The notes: generated by a model from the sequence alone, not told the origin. Shown: positions 45,176-56,853, counted from the first letter of the stretch. The stretch: 64,000 bases of DNA from Euonymus europaeus (GCA_963580455.1 OY756962.1:10496001-10560000); one strand, 5' to 3'. Numbers and translations are program-made.

Positions 45176-47359
45176 CAAGGCCAACCTCAAGCACCACCTC
45201 CTGAATGGAAGAGGTCTACTATGGATGATCTGATCACTCAACTAGCTCAGATGCAGAATTCACAAGCTGAGATGAGTAATTCTATGAATCAGTTGCAACA
45301 GACGGTGGCTAGTAACACACAGTCAATTTCTAAGCTCGAGATGCAAGTGGGCCAACTTGCGAATGCTCTGAGTGAGAGACAGTTGGGGAAGCTCCCAAGC
45401 CAGCCTGAAATTAATCCCACAAAACATGAAGATGCTAAGGCTGTTACTGTTTTGAGAAGTGGGAAGAAGGTTGACAACAAGATTGAGTTTCAGAAGCAAG
45501 AGGATGAGGGGAATAATGAATCGACAGTGGAGGAGCCCCGTGTATCTACAAAACCCCTAGTTGAAAAAGATAAGCAGCCAGTGGAGGATTATGTTCCACC
45601 GGTGCCGTTCCCATCTCGACTTGCGCCTAAGAAGACGAGCAAGTACAACCGGGATATTTTTGAAGTTTTGAAGAAAGTTGAGATTAATATCCCACTTATT
45701 GAGGCGATCAAGTCTATTCCAGCTTATGCCAAGTTTTTAAAGGAGATGTTCACTAACAAAAGGAAGATTGGTGAACATGAAGAAGTGTTTCTTTCTGAGG
45801 AAACTAGTGCTATATTACAAAAGAAATTGCCACCCAAGTTGAAAGATCCGGGGAGTTTTACAATTTCCTGCATTATTGGAGAAAAGCATATTGAGAAAGC
45901 ATTGATGGATCTTGGAGCCAGTGTTAATATCATGCCATATTCTGTGTATTGCACTTTGAAAATAGGAGGGTTGAAACCAACTACAGTTACTCTACAGTTA
46001 GCTGATCGCTCTCTTGTTCATCCTTTTGGACTTGTTGAAGATGTTTTAGTGAAAGTTGGAGAGTTTGTTGTTCCAGTGGATTTCTTAATCCTGGACATGG
46101 AAGGTGAACCAATTCCTGGGAAAGACCTACCTCTTATTTTAGGCAGAGGTTTTATGGCTACTACCAATACCATCATTGATGTCAAATCAGGTGTTCTCTC
46201 AATGACAGTTTTCGATAAAACTGTTGAGTTTCGACTCTCAGAGGCAATGCGACATTCTGATGACACAAAAACCTGCTTTTGGATAGATGTAGCTGATAGA
46301 AGAATTGATATGGAGGTTTCTCGGAGTAATAAAATCACTACATTGGAGGCTTTTCTTGTGGGTGATTCCAAGCATTTATTGACTGAGGAAGTTGAAGAAA
46401 TATACAATATGTTTGCAGCTTCACCTCCGCATCAACATAAGTGGAGGCCTGTTTTTGAAAATCTGAGGAATCTTCAAACTTCTAAGAAGTTATTGCCATC
46501 TATTGAGAACCCACCAGAATTAGAATTGAAGCCACTTCCTCCTCACCTGCGGTATGCCTTTTTGGGAAACTCTCAGACTCTCCCAGTTATTATTGCTTCT
46601 GATTTAACTTCTGTGGAGGAAGAAAAATTGTTGCGTGTGCTTAAAGAGAATAAAACCGCCATTGGGTGGACTATAACAGACATTAAAGGTATCAGTCCAT
46701 CAATGTGTATGCACCGCATCCTACTGGAAGATGGAGCAAAGACAAGCCGGGAGGGTCAAAGAAGATTGAACCCTAACATGAAAGAAGTAGTTCGTGCTGA
46801 AATTCTGAAGTTACTTGATGTAGGGATTATCTATCCTATTTCAGATTCCAAGTGGGTAAGCCCTGTTCAGGTGGTACCAAAGAAGTCGGGCATCACAGTT
46901 GTTACTAATGATAACAATGAGCTTATTCCTACCAGAAAGGTCACGGGTTGGAGAGTCTGTATTGATTACAGGAAGTTGAACACCTCCACACGGAAAGATC
47001 ATTTTCCTCTACCATTCATTGATCAAATGCTGGAGAGATTGGCAGGGCATAATTATTATTGCTTCTTGGATGGATATTCTGGGTATAATCAAATTGTGAT
47101 TGCACCGGAGGATCAAGAGAAAACAACGTTTACATGTCCATTTGGAACTTTTGCCTACCGTAGAATGCCATTTGGGTTATGCAATGCTCCAGCTACCTTT
47201 CAGAGATGTATGATGAGCATTTTTTCTGATATGGTAGAGCGGTTCATAGAAGTGTTTATGGATGATTTCTCGGTTTTTGGATCTGATTTTGATCACTGTC
47301 TCCACAATTTATCTCTCGTTCTGAAACGCTGCACAGAGACAAATCTCATATTAAACTAA
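45176..47359 (+). pseudogene. Athila element 2 pol, protease and RT part
   Basis: Same frame as gag. A Gln-rich, coiled-coil-like linker comes first (the ATG at 45221 is internal). Then come the protease, with active site DLGAS in ALMDLGASVNIM, and RT with ISDSKWVSPVQVVPKK, DYRKLNTSTRKDHFPLPFID, GYSGYNQIVIAPEDQEKTTF and the catalytic FMDD at 47255-47266. The frame is stopped by TAA (47357-47359) exactly where Athila element 1 has Trp (NWEKCHF). The stop lies downstream of the RT catalytic box, so RNase H and integrase cannot be made. Confidence 0.9.
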
Positions 47360-48370
47360 GAGAAGTGCCACTTCATGGTGCAGAGAGGTAATGTCTTGGG
47401 ACACATAATTTCTCAAGATGGCATTGAAGTCGATAAGGCAAAGATTGATCTTATCTCCAAATTACCGCCTCCGACTAATGTGAAGGGAATTCGCTCTTTC
47501 CTTGGGCATGCTGGGTTTTATCGGAGGTTTATCATGGACTTCTCCAAGATTTCACGACCTTTATGTGCATTATTGGCCAAAGATGTTGATTTTCAGTTTG
47601 ATGCGGAATGTTTAAAGGCTTTTGAGACATTAAAAGAGAAGCTTACTTCTGCTCCTATCATGATGCCACCGGATTTCTCGTTACCGTTTGAAATTATGTG
47701 TGACGCGTCGGATTATGCTATTGGGGCAGTGCTTGGTCAGCGAATAGAGAAGAAGTCACATGTGATCTATTATGCCAGTCAAACTCTGAATGATGCTCAA
47801 ATTAATTATTCCACCACAGAGAAAGAGCTCTTGGCTATCATATTTGCGTTGGATAAATTTTGGTCCTATCTTACTTGTTCTAAGGTGATTTTGTACTCTG
47901 ATCATGCAGCTTTGCGATATCTTCTGACGAAAAGGGACTCGAAACCCAGATTGATCCGATGGGTACTTCTCCTGCAGGAATTTGATTTGGAGATTCGGGA
48001 TAAAAAGGGGTGTGAAAATGTTGTAGCCGATCATCTCTCACGGTTAGCTATTAAAGAACGGGGTTCCAAAGACTTGGATTTTAATGAAAATTTTCCTGAT
48101 GAGCAGCTTTTCCTTCTTGAGCAAACTCCATGGTTTGCAGATATAGTCAATTATCTAGTTGCACGTCAACTCCCTTCTAGCATGACTAAGCAAGCCAAAG
48201 ATAAATTCTTTTCCTCCATCAAATATTATTTTTCGGATGAACCTTATTTGTTCAAATCTTGTCCTGATCAAATCATTCGCCGCTGTGTGCCAGAACCTGA
48301 AATGGAGAGTATTTTGAATTTTTGTCATGCTCATGTCTGTGGCGGTCATTTTGGTGGGAAGAAAACAGCG
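47360..48370 (+). pseudogene. Athila element 2 pol, RNase H and integrase finger
   Basis: Continues in the same frame after the [18 protein letters not shown], the RT connection ([16 protein letters not shown]), and RNase H with [33 protein letters not shown], and [19 protein letters not shown]. Then comes the integrase finger ([18 protein letters not shown]). A one-base deletion at about 48378 (AAGTAC where AAGGTAC is expected) shifts the frame and is followed by a stop. Confidence 0.85.
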
Positions 48371-49413
48371 CAAAAGTACTTTAATGTGGATTTTTTTGGC
48401 CCAATTTATTTAAAGATGCTCATGCATATTGTACCACTTGTGATCGCTGCCAACGCACTGGCAATATCTCTTCCAGAGACCAAATGCCCTTGCAAAATAT
48501 CCTGGTGGTGGAACTTTTTGACGTTTGGGGTATTGACTTCATGGGACCCTTTGCCCTTTCTTATGGCCATCTTTATATCCTGGTGGCGGTGGACTATGTA
48601 AGCAAATGGGTGGAAGCTATCCCATGTCGGACTAATGATCACAAAATAGTTCTGCATTTTCTCAAAGACATGATTTTTCCCCGGTTTGGCACACCCAGAG
48701 CTATTATCAGTGATGGGGGATCACATTTCTGTAATAAGCCGTTCGAGAAATTAATGAAGAAATGTGGAGTCACTCACAAAGTGACTACTCCTTATCACCC
48801 TCAAACGAGTGGTCAAGTGGAAATCTCCAATCGTGAGCTCAAGCATATTCTTGAGAAAACTGTGTCCTCCAACAGAAAAGATTGGAGTATGAAATTGAAT
48901 GACGCTCTGTGGGCTTATCGGACAGCTTTCAAGACTCCTATTGGCATGTCTCCATATCGGTTAGTCTATGGAAAACCGTGTCATCTTCCGGTGGAAATTC
49001 AACATCGCGCATATTGGGCAATCAAAACCCTCAATTTTGATCTTCAAGAAGCTGGTGCTTCACGCAAACTTCAGCTTGATGAGCTCCGAAATGATTCCTA
49101 TGAGAATGCCAGAATTTACAAAGACAAAACGAAGCTTTTCCATGATCGACATATCTCTCGGAAAGTATTTGAATCGGGTCAACGAGTTTTACTCTATAAT
49201 GCTCGTCTTCGGTTATTTCCCGGTAAGCTTCGCTCAAGATGGAGTGGACCTTATGAGATTCTCCAAGTCCTTCCTCATGGTTCTGTTACTATCAAAGATC
49301 ATCGCACTGGATTTGAGCAGCAGGTGAATGGGCACCGTCTCAAACCCTATTTCGAGACCTCCTTCGACATGGAGAAACACAAACTTCGCCTTGAAGACCC
49401 TACCTTACAATGA
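48371..49413 (+). pseudogene. Athila element 2 integrase core
   Basis: Shifted frame, open from 48484 to 49413. Before the first ATG the frame still reads [14 protein letters not shown]. Catalytic triad residues are present: D in [12 protein letters not shown] in ISDGGSHF, E in QVEISNRE. The C-terminal part keeps the [20 protein letters not shown] block and [18 protein letters not shown]. It ends LRLEDPTLQ. Only the upstream frameshift and one TAA (at about 48384) separate it from the rest of pol. Confidence 0.85.
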
Positions 49414-49794
49414 TTTTCCAGGTTGTCTCGTGTCCTTGTTCTTGGTGTTTAACTTTATGCCCATCCCTAGTTTTGATGCATTGAGGACTATGCATGTTCT
49501 TAAAGTGAGGGGTGGTAATGTTTTCATTATTGTTAAGTTTTGATGCAACCTCTTTTATTTTGTAGGTGCAGCTATGTCTGGCTTGAAGACCCTAAACTTA
49601 GCGCTGCTTGGGAGGCAACCCGAGATGTGATATCCTTTTTGTATCCTTAGGTGTTTTATTGTTCCATCTCTTTAGAAGGTGTTATGTGTTTCTGAGCTTG
49701 CTGGAATTTGTTTTTGGTGAAGAATTTAATGTGTGCTGAATTTTCTGGGTGATATGTGGAAGTAGTGGAGTTGGATGCCTGATACAGAGGAGCA

Positions 49795-49935
49795 CGCTGT
49801 TCCAGGCGTGTTTTATACACGCCTAGGCGGTACGGACCGCGCACGGAACAGAGGTGAATCGAAAAATTCAAGAAAACTGCTCTTTCTAGAGCAGCGCCTA
49901 GGCGCAATTTCTACACGCCTAGGCGCCCAGGCACA
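49795..49935 (+). repeat. LTR-derived segment inside Athila element 2
   Basis: Diverged copy of LTR positions about 42695-42835, sharing in order GGCGTG.TTTATACACGCC, CGGTACG, CCGCGCACGGA, TTTCTAGA, GCGCCTAGGCGCA, and CTACACGCCTAGGCGCCC. It differs from the present LTR at many bases. Confidence 0.75.
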
Positions 49936-50424
49936 ACATAGAATGGTTGCTCCTAGGCGCTCCACCAAAAAAAAAAAAAAAAAAACGCCTAGGCGCATTT
50001 TCCAAACGCCTAGGCGGTTCGGGCATTCTTAAAATCCTCATCTCTCTTTCACACACACACACACACACACACGCCCACCTCTCCCCTTTAGAAGCCCACC
50101 TCAACTCCACCGCCTAAGCGGAGATCTAAGCGCTCAAGGTTAGTAACTTTTCATTTCTCTCCTTTGTTTTGCGATGTATGGGTCGGATGGTCTACTTTGA
50201 GTTTGAAGTTTTGAACAATGAGAGAGAAGGAAGTAAATGGGATTGGGGGTGAGAGAAAAATAAATTTTCTTGGGTGTTAGTGATTTAGGGCTTGCCATAG
50301 GTTGTCTACTTTTGATTTGTTGATAAATCATTGCTGGAATTTCTGTGGGTGCGCCATGCTAGAAGAAACAGAGTTGAAAAAAGGGAAGAATGTGGCTGCC
50401 ATGGCAGCCACGAGTGAGGAAGAT

Positions 50425-50580
50425 GGACCGCGCCTAGGCGCCGGTCCATCCGCGCCTGGGCGTGGACCGCCCAGGCGCCTGTCCATCCGCGCCTTGGGTG
50501 TGGACCGCCCAGGCACCTATTTATTTGTGCCTAGGCGTGGACCGCCCAGGCGGGACTCCAACACGCCTAGGCGCCAAAAA
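50425..50580 (+). repeat. Array of CGCCTAGGCG/GGACCGCCCAGGCG palindromic units
   Basis: Five or so degenerate units alternate GTGGACCGCCCAGGCG with CCATCCGCGCCT. They are GC-rich amid AT-rich neighbours and occur directly upstream of the second ORF and its TATA-like run. Confidence 0.75.
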
Positions 50581-50688
50581 AAATAAAAAATAAAATAAAA
50601 TAATAAATATATATATTTATATATATTTATATATATATATAATTCCTGCTATGCTAATGGAAGAAAATTATTTAATTTTGCAGGAATT

Positions 50689-51819
50689 ATGCCCAAAACT
50701 AAGGGTCTCGCTCCCAAGCGCCCAAGGCAAGCTGCTCGCACTACACCAGCTGATGGATCATCCTCTGCTGCCACTGCTAGGCCTTTTGAGGTAGCTCCCA
50801 TTGTGCCAGAGGTTTATATATCCGGTACACTTTACACCATTGTGGGGGCCACGAGTGAGCCTTTAGGTCGCCTCCGTCAATTATGCCATTTCCTTGCTGT
50901 TCCGGATGATGTGGCTCATGACATACCGGTGTATCCACAGTTAGTGCGTACTTTCTATCACACCGTTCAGGCTACAGACACTGGTCATTATACTATTACA
51001 TTGCCCTCTGCAGTAGTTACTTTCTCCACTGCAGATGTGTGTGCTTGCATTGGATACCCCCTTTTTCGGCCTGCTGACAGTGGATTCTTACCACCTTTAT
51101 CTGGTACCGAGTTGCAGCAGCACTCTTGGATGGTGGAGCAGTTGGGTGGCACACGTGGGATTTTCTTGAGGAAATCTAACCTGCCAGAATCTATGTGGCT
51201 GGTAGATCGAATCATGCACCAGAACTTATGGCCAGCAGAGCATCACAGCGAGCGACGGCGAGAGATTTTAGAGATCTTATACTGTATATGGGCTGGCATA
51301 TGGATTGATCTAGGCTACTATTATGTTCGATCTTTCCTGGAGATTAGGAGGCGTATTGAGGATGACAGTGTTGGTGTGAAGAAACTTTTTTTGCCTCGTA
51401 TTATCACGCGATTAGTAGCTCATCTTGGAGCGATCCCTCTCAATATGCGCCCCGCGACCCTTCTGATGGAAGAAGTCGACATGCGCCATTGGCACATCAG
51501 TATATCTCGCATGACAGATATTCAACATAGACGTGCTAGGGCGGCGCGCGATGACCCGGGTGTTGCTGTTGAGGCCGATGAGGAGCCGGCTGCTGCACCT
51601 ACTATGCAGATGGATGAGCTACGAGCTCAGCTTACACAGATTGAGGATGGTCAGCGCTCCCTCCAGCATCAGTTCCAGGCCCATACCGAGTATGTCCAGC
51701 AGCAGTTCCAGGCACAGACGGAGCAGACTCGGGCCATACTCGACATACTGGCGAAGCTACGACGCGACCGCTATATCACATTTGCTCGTCGAGGACCCTC
51801 TGGCGGTCCTTCCTCCTAG
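50689..51819 (+). CDS. Athila ORF-1-like protein, intact (376 aa)
   Basis: An open ORF from ATG at 50689 to TAG at 51817-51819. It has a basic Ala/Pro-rich N-terminus, then a globular region of about 240 residues with HFLAVPDDVAHDIPVYPQLV, VTFSTADVCACIGYP, MWLVDRIMHQNLWP, and HSERRREILEILYCIWAGIW. The order resembles the ATHILA ORF-1 / plant-mobile type domain found downstream or upstream of pol in Athila elements. From about residue 300 comes a Gln-rich coiled coil (LTQIEDGQRSLQHQFQAH, repeated QQFQAQTE). I see no signal peptide or clear transmembrane helix, so it does not look like a classical envelope. Its function is unknown. It is unbroken although gag-pol in the same element carries three disabling changes. 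Confidence 0.7.
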   Translation: MPKTKGLAPKRPRQAARTTPADGSSSAATARPFEVAPIVPEVYISGTLYTIVGATSEPLGRLRQLCHFLAVPDDVAHDIPVYPQLVRTFYHTVQATDTGHYTITLPSAVVTFSTADVCACIGYPLFRPADSGFLPPLSGTELQQHSWMVEQLGGTRGIFLRKSNLPESMWLVDRIMHQNLWPAEHHSERRREILEILYCIWAGIWIDLGYYYVRSFLEIRRRIEDDSVGVKKLFLPRIITRLVAHLGAIPLNMRPATLLMEEVDMRHWHISISRMTDIQHRRARAARDDPGVAVEADEEPAAAPTMQMDELRAQLTQIEDGQRSLQHQFQAHTEYVQQQFQAQTEQTRAILDILAKLRRDRYITFARRGPSGGPSS

Positions 51820-52937
51820 AGTCCACCTCCAGGTTGTGTTTTTCTTGGCTTGTTCTCCATTTTCTTCATATACCTGTTTCACGCTTTGAGGACAAAGCTT
51901 ATTTTACAGTGGGGGGGTGGGACTGTATTTTGTATGTATTGCGCATTTTGGCTATTTTCTGATCTGAACTTGACCGCTGGTACTTATTATATTTATTTCT
52001 GATCAGAGCTGTTTAATCCCGTTTTTACCTCCTATATGCTTGAGTGAATTTTTGAAGTCTACTAGATTGCATAATAAATGAATTCACTTGCACTATAGTG
52101 TTGTGGGGTATGACTTGGATGGATATATGTGTTAACTATGGTTTCTACCTGAGATGAGTTTGGACACATGTTGGTGATATGTTTGGCACTAGTTATTTAT
52201 GTTGTGTACCGAAGAAAAAAAAAAGAAGAAGAAACAAATAAAGAAAGAAAACATGTTCCGCTCTTGCGTCTTATTGAGTAACCGGGGCTCTTGTCTAACC
52301 AACTCGAGTTTCGCGTAAAAAAATGAGACAACCATGATGAACATTCTAGGCTAGCTTAACTTCGAAGCCTTTTCAATTCGAATAATTGATCTGAGGGGTG
52401 TCTTATCACCTAATGCCCTAAACCAACTGGTTGGGAGTCATTGGTCGAGAATTCGCTACATGGGTTGAGTAGAAAGCTTAATGGAGTAAGCATTGCACAG
52501 TCCTAGTTCAAAAAAAAAAAAAAGAAAGAAAAGAAATAAGCATATATATATTATATAAATAAATGTGCCTTGGTATTGCTACTTGTTGTTTTTGCGATTC
52601 TTGGAATGCGACTATGTTTAATACATATATATAAACTCTTGGAAGCCACATGTTGACATTTTCTCTTGCACATCACACCACATTAAAGGAGCAATTGAGT
52701 AGTGTGATGTAATTGTGGGGTGTTTGCGCTCATTTGATAGAAATGTTTGTGGGTATCGTTCTTGTAAGCCCTCAGGAGACAACACTCCTCCACTAGGGAC
52801 ACCTAGGGGTTTAACGGCTTGTTGCATATGCTAAATGCAACCGCGATTCCTGCGTCAGTGAGTTAGGATTTTACTTTTCATGAGTATCTCTAAATTAGTT
52901 GTACTCGAGGACGAGTAGGGTTTAAGTATGGGGTGTT
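51820..52937 (+). other. 3' region of Athila element 2
   Basis: Non-coding. Contains ATTTTACAGTGGGGGGGTGG (about 51901), a polypurine-like run shortly after the second ORF, A-rich runs (about 52215 and 52510), and the presumed tract AAGTATGGGGTGTT just before the 3' LTR at 52938. Confidence 0.6.
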
Positions 52938-54292
52938 TGATAGGTATGAATATACCTATTGTTTTTGGTGATAATAACCCTATATTGTGTCATTGATATT
53001 ATCATTTCGGTACATTTATCTATTATCTTGGATTTTGATAGGCAATTGATGGTGCGGAACAAAAAGATGGTAAATATGGGCAAGATGAGGGCAAGAATAA
53101 GCTTCCAAAGTATTCTAGGCGTGATTTATACACGCCTGGGCGGTACAGGCCGCGCACGGAGCAGGGGAAAATGCAAAATTCAGGGAACTGCCATTTCTAG
53201 AAGGGCGCCTAGGCGTTGAGCGCCTAGGCGCATTTCCTACACGCCTAGGCGCCCCTGCACTCAAGTTTGGGCATTTTTATCTCGCGAAAGCCCTAAAACC
53301 AGACACTTTTAACCTATCGAACGGTCGTTCCAGAGAGCGAAAAACAGAGGAAAGAAGGAGGATTCAAGGCTTGAAGGATGGATTCTTCATCTTGTCTTGC
53401 ATTTCTTCCAATTTTGGGTTCTACCAATATGTTTCTCTCTCTTTGCTTATCTATTTCTCTATCTATGTGTAGCTAAACTCTTTATCACCAAGGCTAGGAT
53501 GAAGCCTTGGGTTGAATGATGGTTGTATGAATTGATTTGTTTATATGTGAATCTTTTTGGGTATAAATCTTTGGTTTCTATGATTATTGTGGATTCTTCT
53601 TACTCTTTGTGCTTGATCACCACTTAGGGTTTTGAATGGATTTGTTGGATGGATTTTGTAGATGGTGAAATATCTATTTAATCATGCTTCTTGGGACCTT
53701 AGATTGCAATTGTTGTTTCCATTAGGTTTGGAACAACTTTGTATGAATCCTATTTCCATTGAGCATTCATGAATTCTTATGCATGTTTAGACCAATAAGA
53801 TGGCTAGAATGTTGATAGGAACTTCCAACCTAGACCAATAAGATGGCTAGTGATTGATATGAGGGAAATTGGCTTGAGTGCGCTAAAACCGACTTAGGTA
53901 CGGATTCGTTATACCCGGATTGATAAATGTATGGGTGAATTGGTTGTGTTTGTACATCATTGACCCTTGGTGGATTCCGAAGTCTTGGTGCTTCATTCTT
54001 CTACTTGAATTCATTGCATTAGTATAACTTGCCTAGTGATAAATTGCATTAGCATTTGCATTCTCCAATATTAAAATTTCAAAAACACTTTACTTTTCTT
54101 GCTTGTATTCCTTTTAAATTGCAAACCAAATCAACTTGAGTGGAACTTTAATTTCTTGCATTGTCCATAATTATATGTAAATAAACAATTGGATTAAGTC
54201 ATATCTCCGTCTCTGTGGATACGATCTCTACTGACCACTTGTACTATTCTTCTGACTAGTGCACTTGCTAGTAGGTTATTTTAGACTCAACA
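52938..54292 (+). repeat. 3' LTR of Athila element 2
   Basis: 1355 bp. Differs from the 5' LTR by scattered substitutions and by 15 extra bases that duplicate part of the GCGCCTAGGCG palindrome (about 53214-53229). Confidence 0.9.
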
Positions 54293-54297
54293 TATAT

Positions 54298-55510
54298 CGG
54301 TGTGAGATTCCCAGAGGTTGGAATTTCTCTGTTTATACTCTTATCCGATTTATTTCCGCAATTTCAAGTACATTAGTATTTCAAACTATTATGAATTGTG
54401 TTTGCATGACTGGTTGCACTCTTGTGCGCCACGTCTATAGTGGGGTCCACACTCAGTGGTGGGCCCACATCTTGTTTGTTGGATTTTTGGTGAGTGTCTG
54501 GATAGGACTATACTCTGGTAATTTTCTATGATGATGCTACGAGATTATTGATGGATGATTTGTAGTGTGTGGGACCCACATCGGGCGACCTAGCCTACTA
54601 GATGATTTATTGATTGTTTTGATCGGATACGTACCTCGAGACCGGATTGAGGGGGGTACATCCTAGGGGACGCTCTTCGATGTAGGAGATGCAATCGAGT
54701 ACCTGATGTAGGCTCGATCATCATCCAATCTGGGGAGTACCTAGACTGGGAGACACCTTGCGAGGATCAGGGTGGGTCCAGGGGACGATTTTCTGATGTT
54801 TTAAGGATTTGAGTTGGATTATGACTTTGTACTGATTTGAGAGTTGTACTTGAGGATGGTAGTGGTGGAGCCCATTTAGTGTCTTCCCTATTGATTGACT
54901 GATTTGTTGATATTTATGGTTCGAAGATTTTATATCCTATCAGGGTATTACTTATGGTTTCCCTTCATGTATTTTTATGTCTTTTAGGTTTTCTTACTTT
55001 GTTTCTGATTTACTGGACTTCGTTGGTACTATAGTGTATCACTATTTGAGTTTTTGTTCATTTACACATAAATCTTGAGTTTTACTTTTCGTTCATTCTG
55101 ATGATCGATATTTCTCCGTATCCCTACTGAGCTTTGTGGCTCATCCCTTTCATTCTCATGTTTTTCAGGTGAGATAGCCGAAGTGGATGATCAGCGCAGG
55201 GATGCGTGAGGAGTGATGATAGCTGCTGTGGGGATGTTTGTGTCTGTTTTTAGTATCTATTTTTCGTCTTTATGATGTTTGGGATTTTCCGCTGTAGACT
55301 CTGGTTTGATTGTTATAGTATGTGGGGTTTATGGTTGAGATTTTTATATATATATATATATATATATGTAAGGCTTCTTTTGTAGTTATCTTGGTGATTC
55401 GTAGTAGCTTGGGTTTAAATCCGGTTTGGGGAACAGAGGGTTTCCCTGCCGGTCACGCCTCTGGGATTCATGGGTGCTCATATGCACCTATTTAGGAGAG
55501 AGGCATGACA
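54298..55510 (+). repeat. Second part of the Tekay-like 5' LTR
   Basis: Continues the LTR interrupted at 42519. It contains a (TA) run at about 55347-55368 and ends AGGCATGACA before the primer-binding site. The ORFs at 54259 and 55426 are chance frames. Confidence 0.7.
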
Positions 55511-55673
55511 GTTTGGTATCGGAGGGAGGTCAGTTAGTTTTGAGTAGGTTTTATGTTATTTTAGTTGTTCCCCAACTACACATCACTCGTTTTCCGACTG
55601 ATCTGGTGAGTTATTATTTCTTTTACGTTTGGGGGGTATTCGATTTATGTAGTTGTACGTTTATTTTGCAGAC

Positions 55674-56850
55674 ATGGTAGATACACGTAGTATCCGCGTT
55701 CGGGGTGGGCATGCTAGCCGTGGACGTGGGCGCGGTCGTGGTAGGGCACACGGACGGGGTCGCAGTCGCGTTGCTCATGATCCTGTGGTAGAGCAGGAGC
55801 AGACACCGACTCAGGCGGCACCCACAGGGGTGGGGGCTGCGATAGAGACCTTACAATAGCAGTACAGAGACATGACTGGTATAATACAGACTATTGTTCA
55901 GGCATTAGCTGCTTTAGCTTCACAGATTGCACCGCAGACTGATACTGGTACTCAGGAGCATATTGGCGCAGCAAGCTTTGGGTTTCCCACCAGCTCAGTT
56001 ACCGATTGTCACTCCGCCAGGAGAACGTCAGATAGTTCTAGCGCATACAGCAACACTAGCTGTTGACTCTTCCATCACTGGGTTAGCTTAGCTGAAGAAG
56101 ACGAGACCTCTAGTGTATCGAGGAGTGATAGATCCTAAAGCAGCTGAGGATTGGTTGCGACAGCTAAGGAAACAGATGGTGACACTCAGGATACCTATTG
56201 AGAGGAGAGCTTTATTGGCTTCAGCATTTTTAGAGGATGATGTTTATGTCTGGTGGGAGAGTATGACTATTGGTAGGGAGAGTATGGAGATGCCATGGTT
56301 GGAGTTTGAGACTCTATTTCTTGCACAGTATGTTCCCCAGGCCATTCGCGTTGCGAAGGCCAAGGAGTTTTTAGAGCTGATTCATAGTAGAGATATGACG
56401 GTGTCACAGTATCGGGCACTGTTTGAGGAGCTTGGTCGTTATGGAGAGGAGTACATTTCCACTGACGAGAAGAAGATACTGAGGTTTCAGCGCGGATTGA
56501 AACCCCGTATTTCAGAGCGTTTAGCAGGGTTGATGGTTCATACCTACCGGGAGTGCATTGACAGGGCACTTGATATAGAGAGGAGCATGGTTGATTCATA
56601 GGATTATTGGGAGCTTCATAAAAGGAAGTACGGAGATACTTCTTCTGCCTCTGGGAGCAGTAGTAGATGGAGGACTGAGGGTCAGAGATAGAGACTCAGA
56701 TAGGATCAGGGGCAGAGATTCCAGAACAGAAGGCAAGACCGTCCGAGTCAGCAGCAGAGTTCTCAGAGACAGGGACAGCAGGGACATCATGATCCACGAC
56801 AGGGTCAGGGGTCCATATCAGGATTGTATTGTTATGCTTGTGGTCAAACT
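55674..56850 (+). pseudogene. Tekay-like gag
   Basis: Starts MVDTRSIRVRGGHASRGRGR, a Gly/Arg-rich N-terminus common in Del/Tekay gag, directly after a leader ending TTTTGCAG. An in-frame TAG (55857-55859) and a frameshift between about 55960 and 56100 follow. The conserved core (56113-56600) has PLVYRGVIDPKAAEDWLRQL, VYVWWESM, MPWLEFETLFLAQYVPQAIR, and RYGEEYISTDEKKILRFQRG. Another TAG at 56599-56601 and more shifts follow. It ends in the first zinc-knuckle half (CYACGQTG) at the solo LTR insertion. Confidence 0.85.
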
Positions 56851-56853
56851 GGG

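Larger units (their letters stand above)
49414..50688 (+). other. Spacer between pol and the second ORF of Athila element 2
   Basis: Non-coding. Contains an LTR-like segment (about 49795-49935), further CGCCTAGGCG palindromes (about 49950-50025 and 50425-50580), a poly(A) run (about 49965), a (CA) microsatellite (about 50050-50072) and TATATTTATA repeats (about 50605-50642). ORFs here read through the palindromes and are not credible. Confidence 0.7.
42520..54292 (+). mobile_element. Athila-lineage Ty3/gypsy element 2, complete structure
   Basis: An 11.8-kb element with LTRs 42520-43859 and 52938-54292, both TGATAGGTATGAATATACC to TCAACA. Primer-binding site TGGCGCCGTTGCC is at 43866. It has gag, pol, a second ORF, and a purine-rich stretch (AAGTATGGGGTGTT) before the 3' LTR. 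Flanks TCTAT (42515-42519) and TATAT (54293-54297) agree at four of five bases. The LTRs differ at scattered sites and by a 15-bp insertion, so it is older than Athila element 1. Confidence 0.9.

Noticed and set aside
50689..51819. Envelope gene of an endogenous retrovirus
   Set aside because: No signal peptide, transmembrane segment or fusion-peptide-like stretch is visible; the pattern fits the Athila ORF-1 type protein better.
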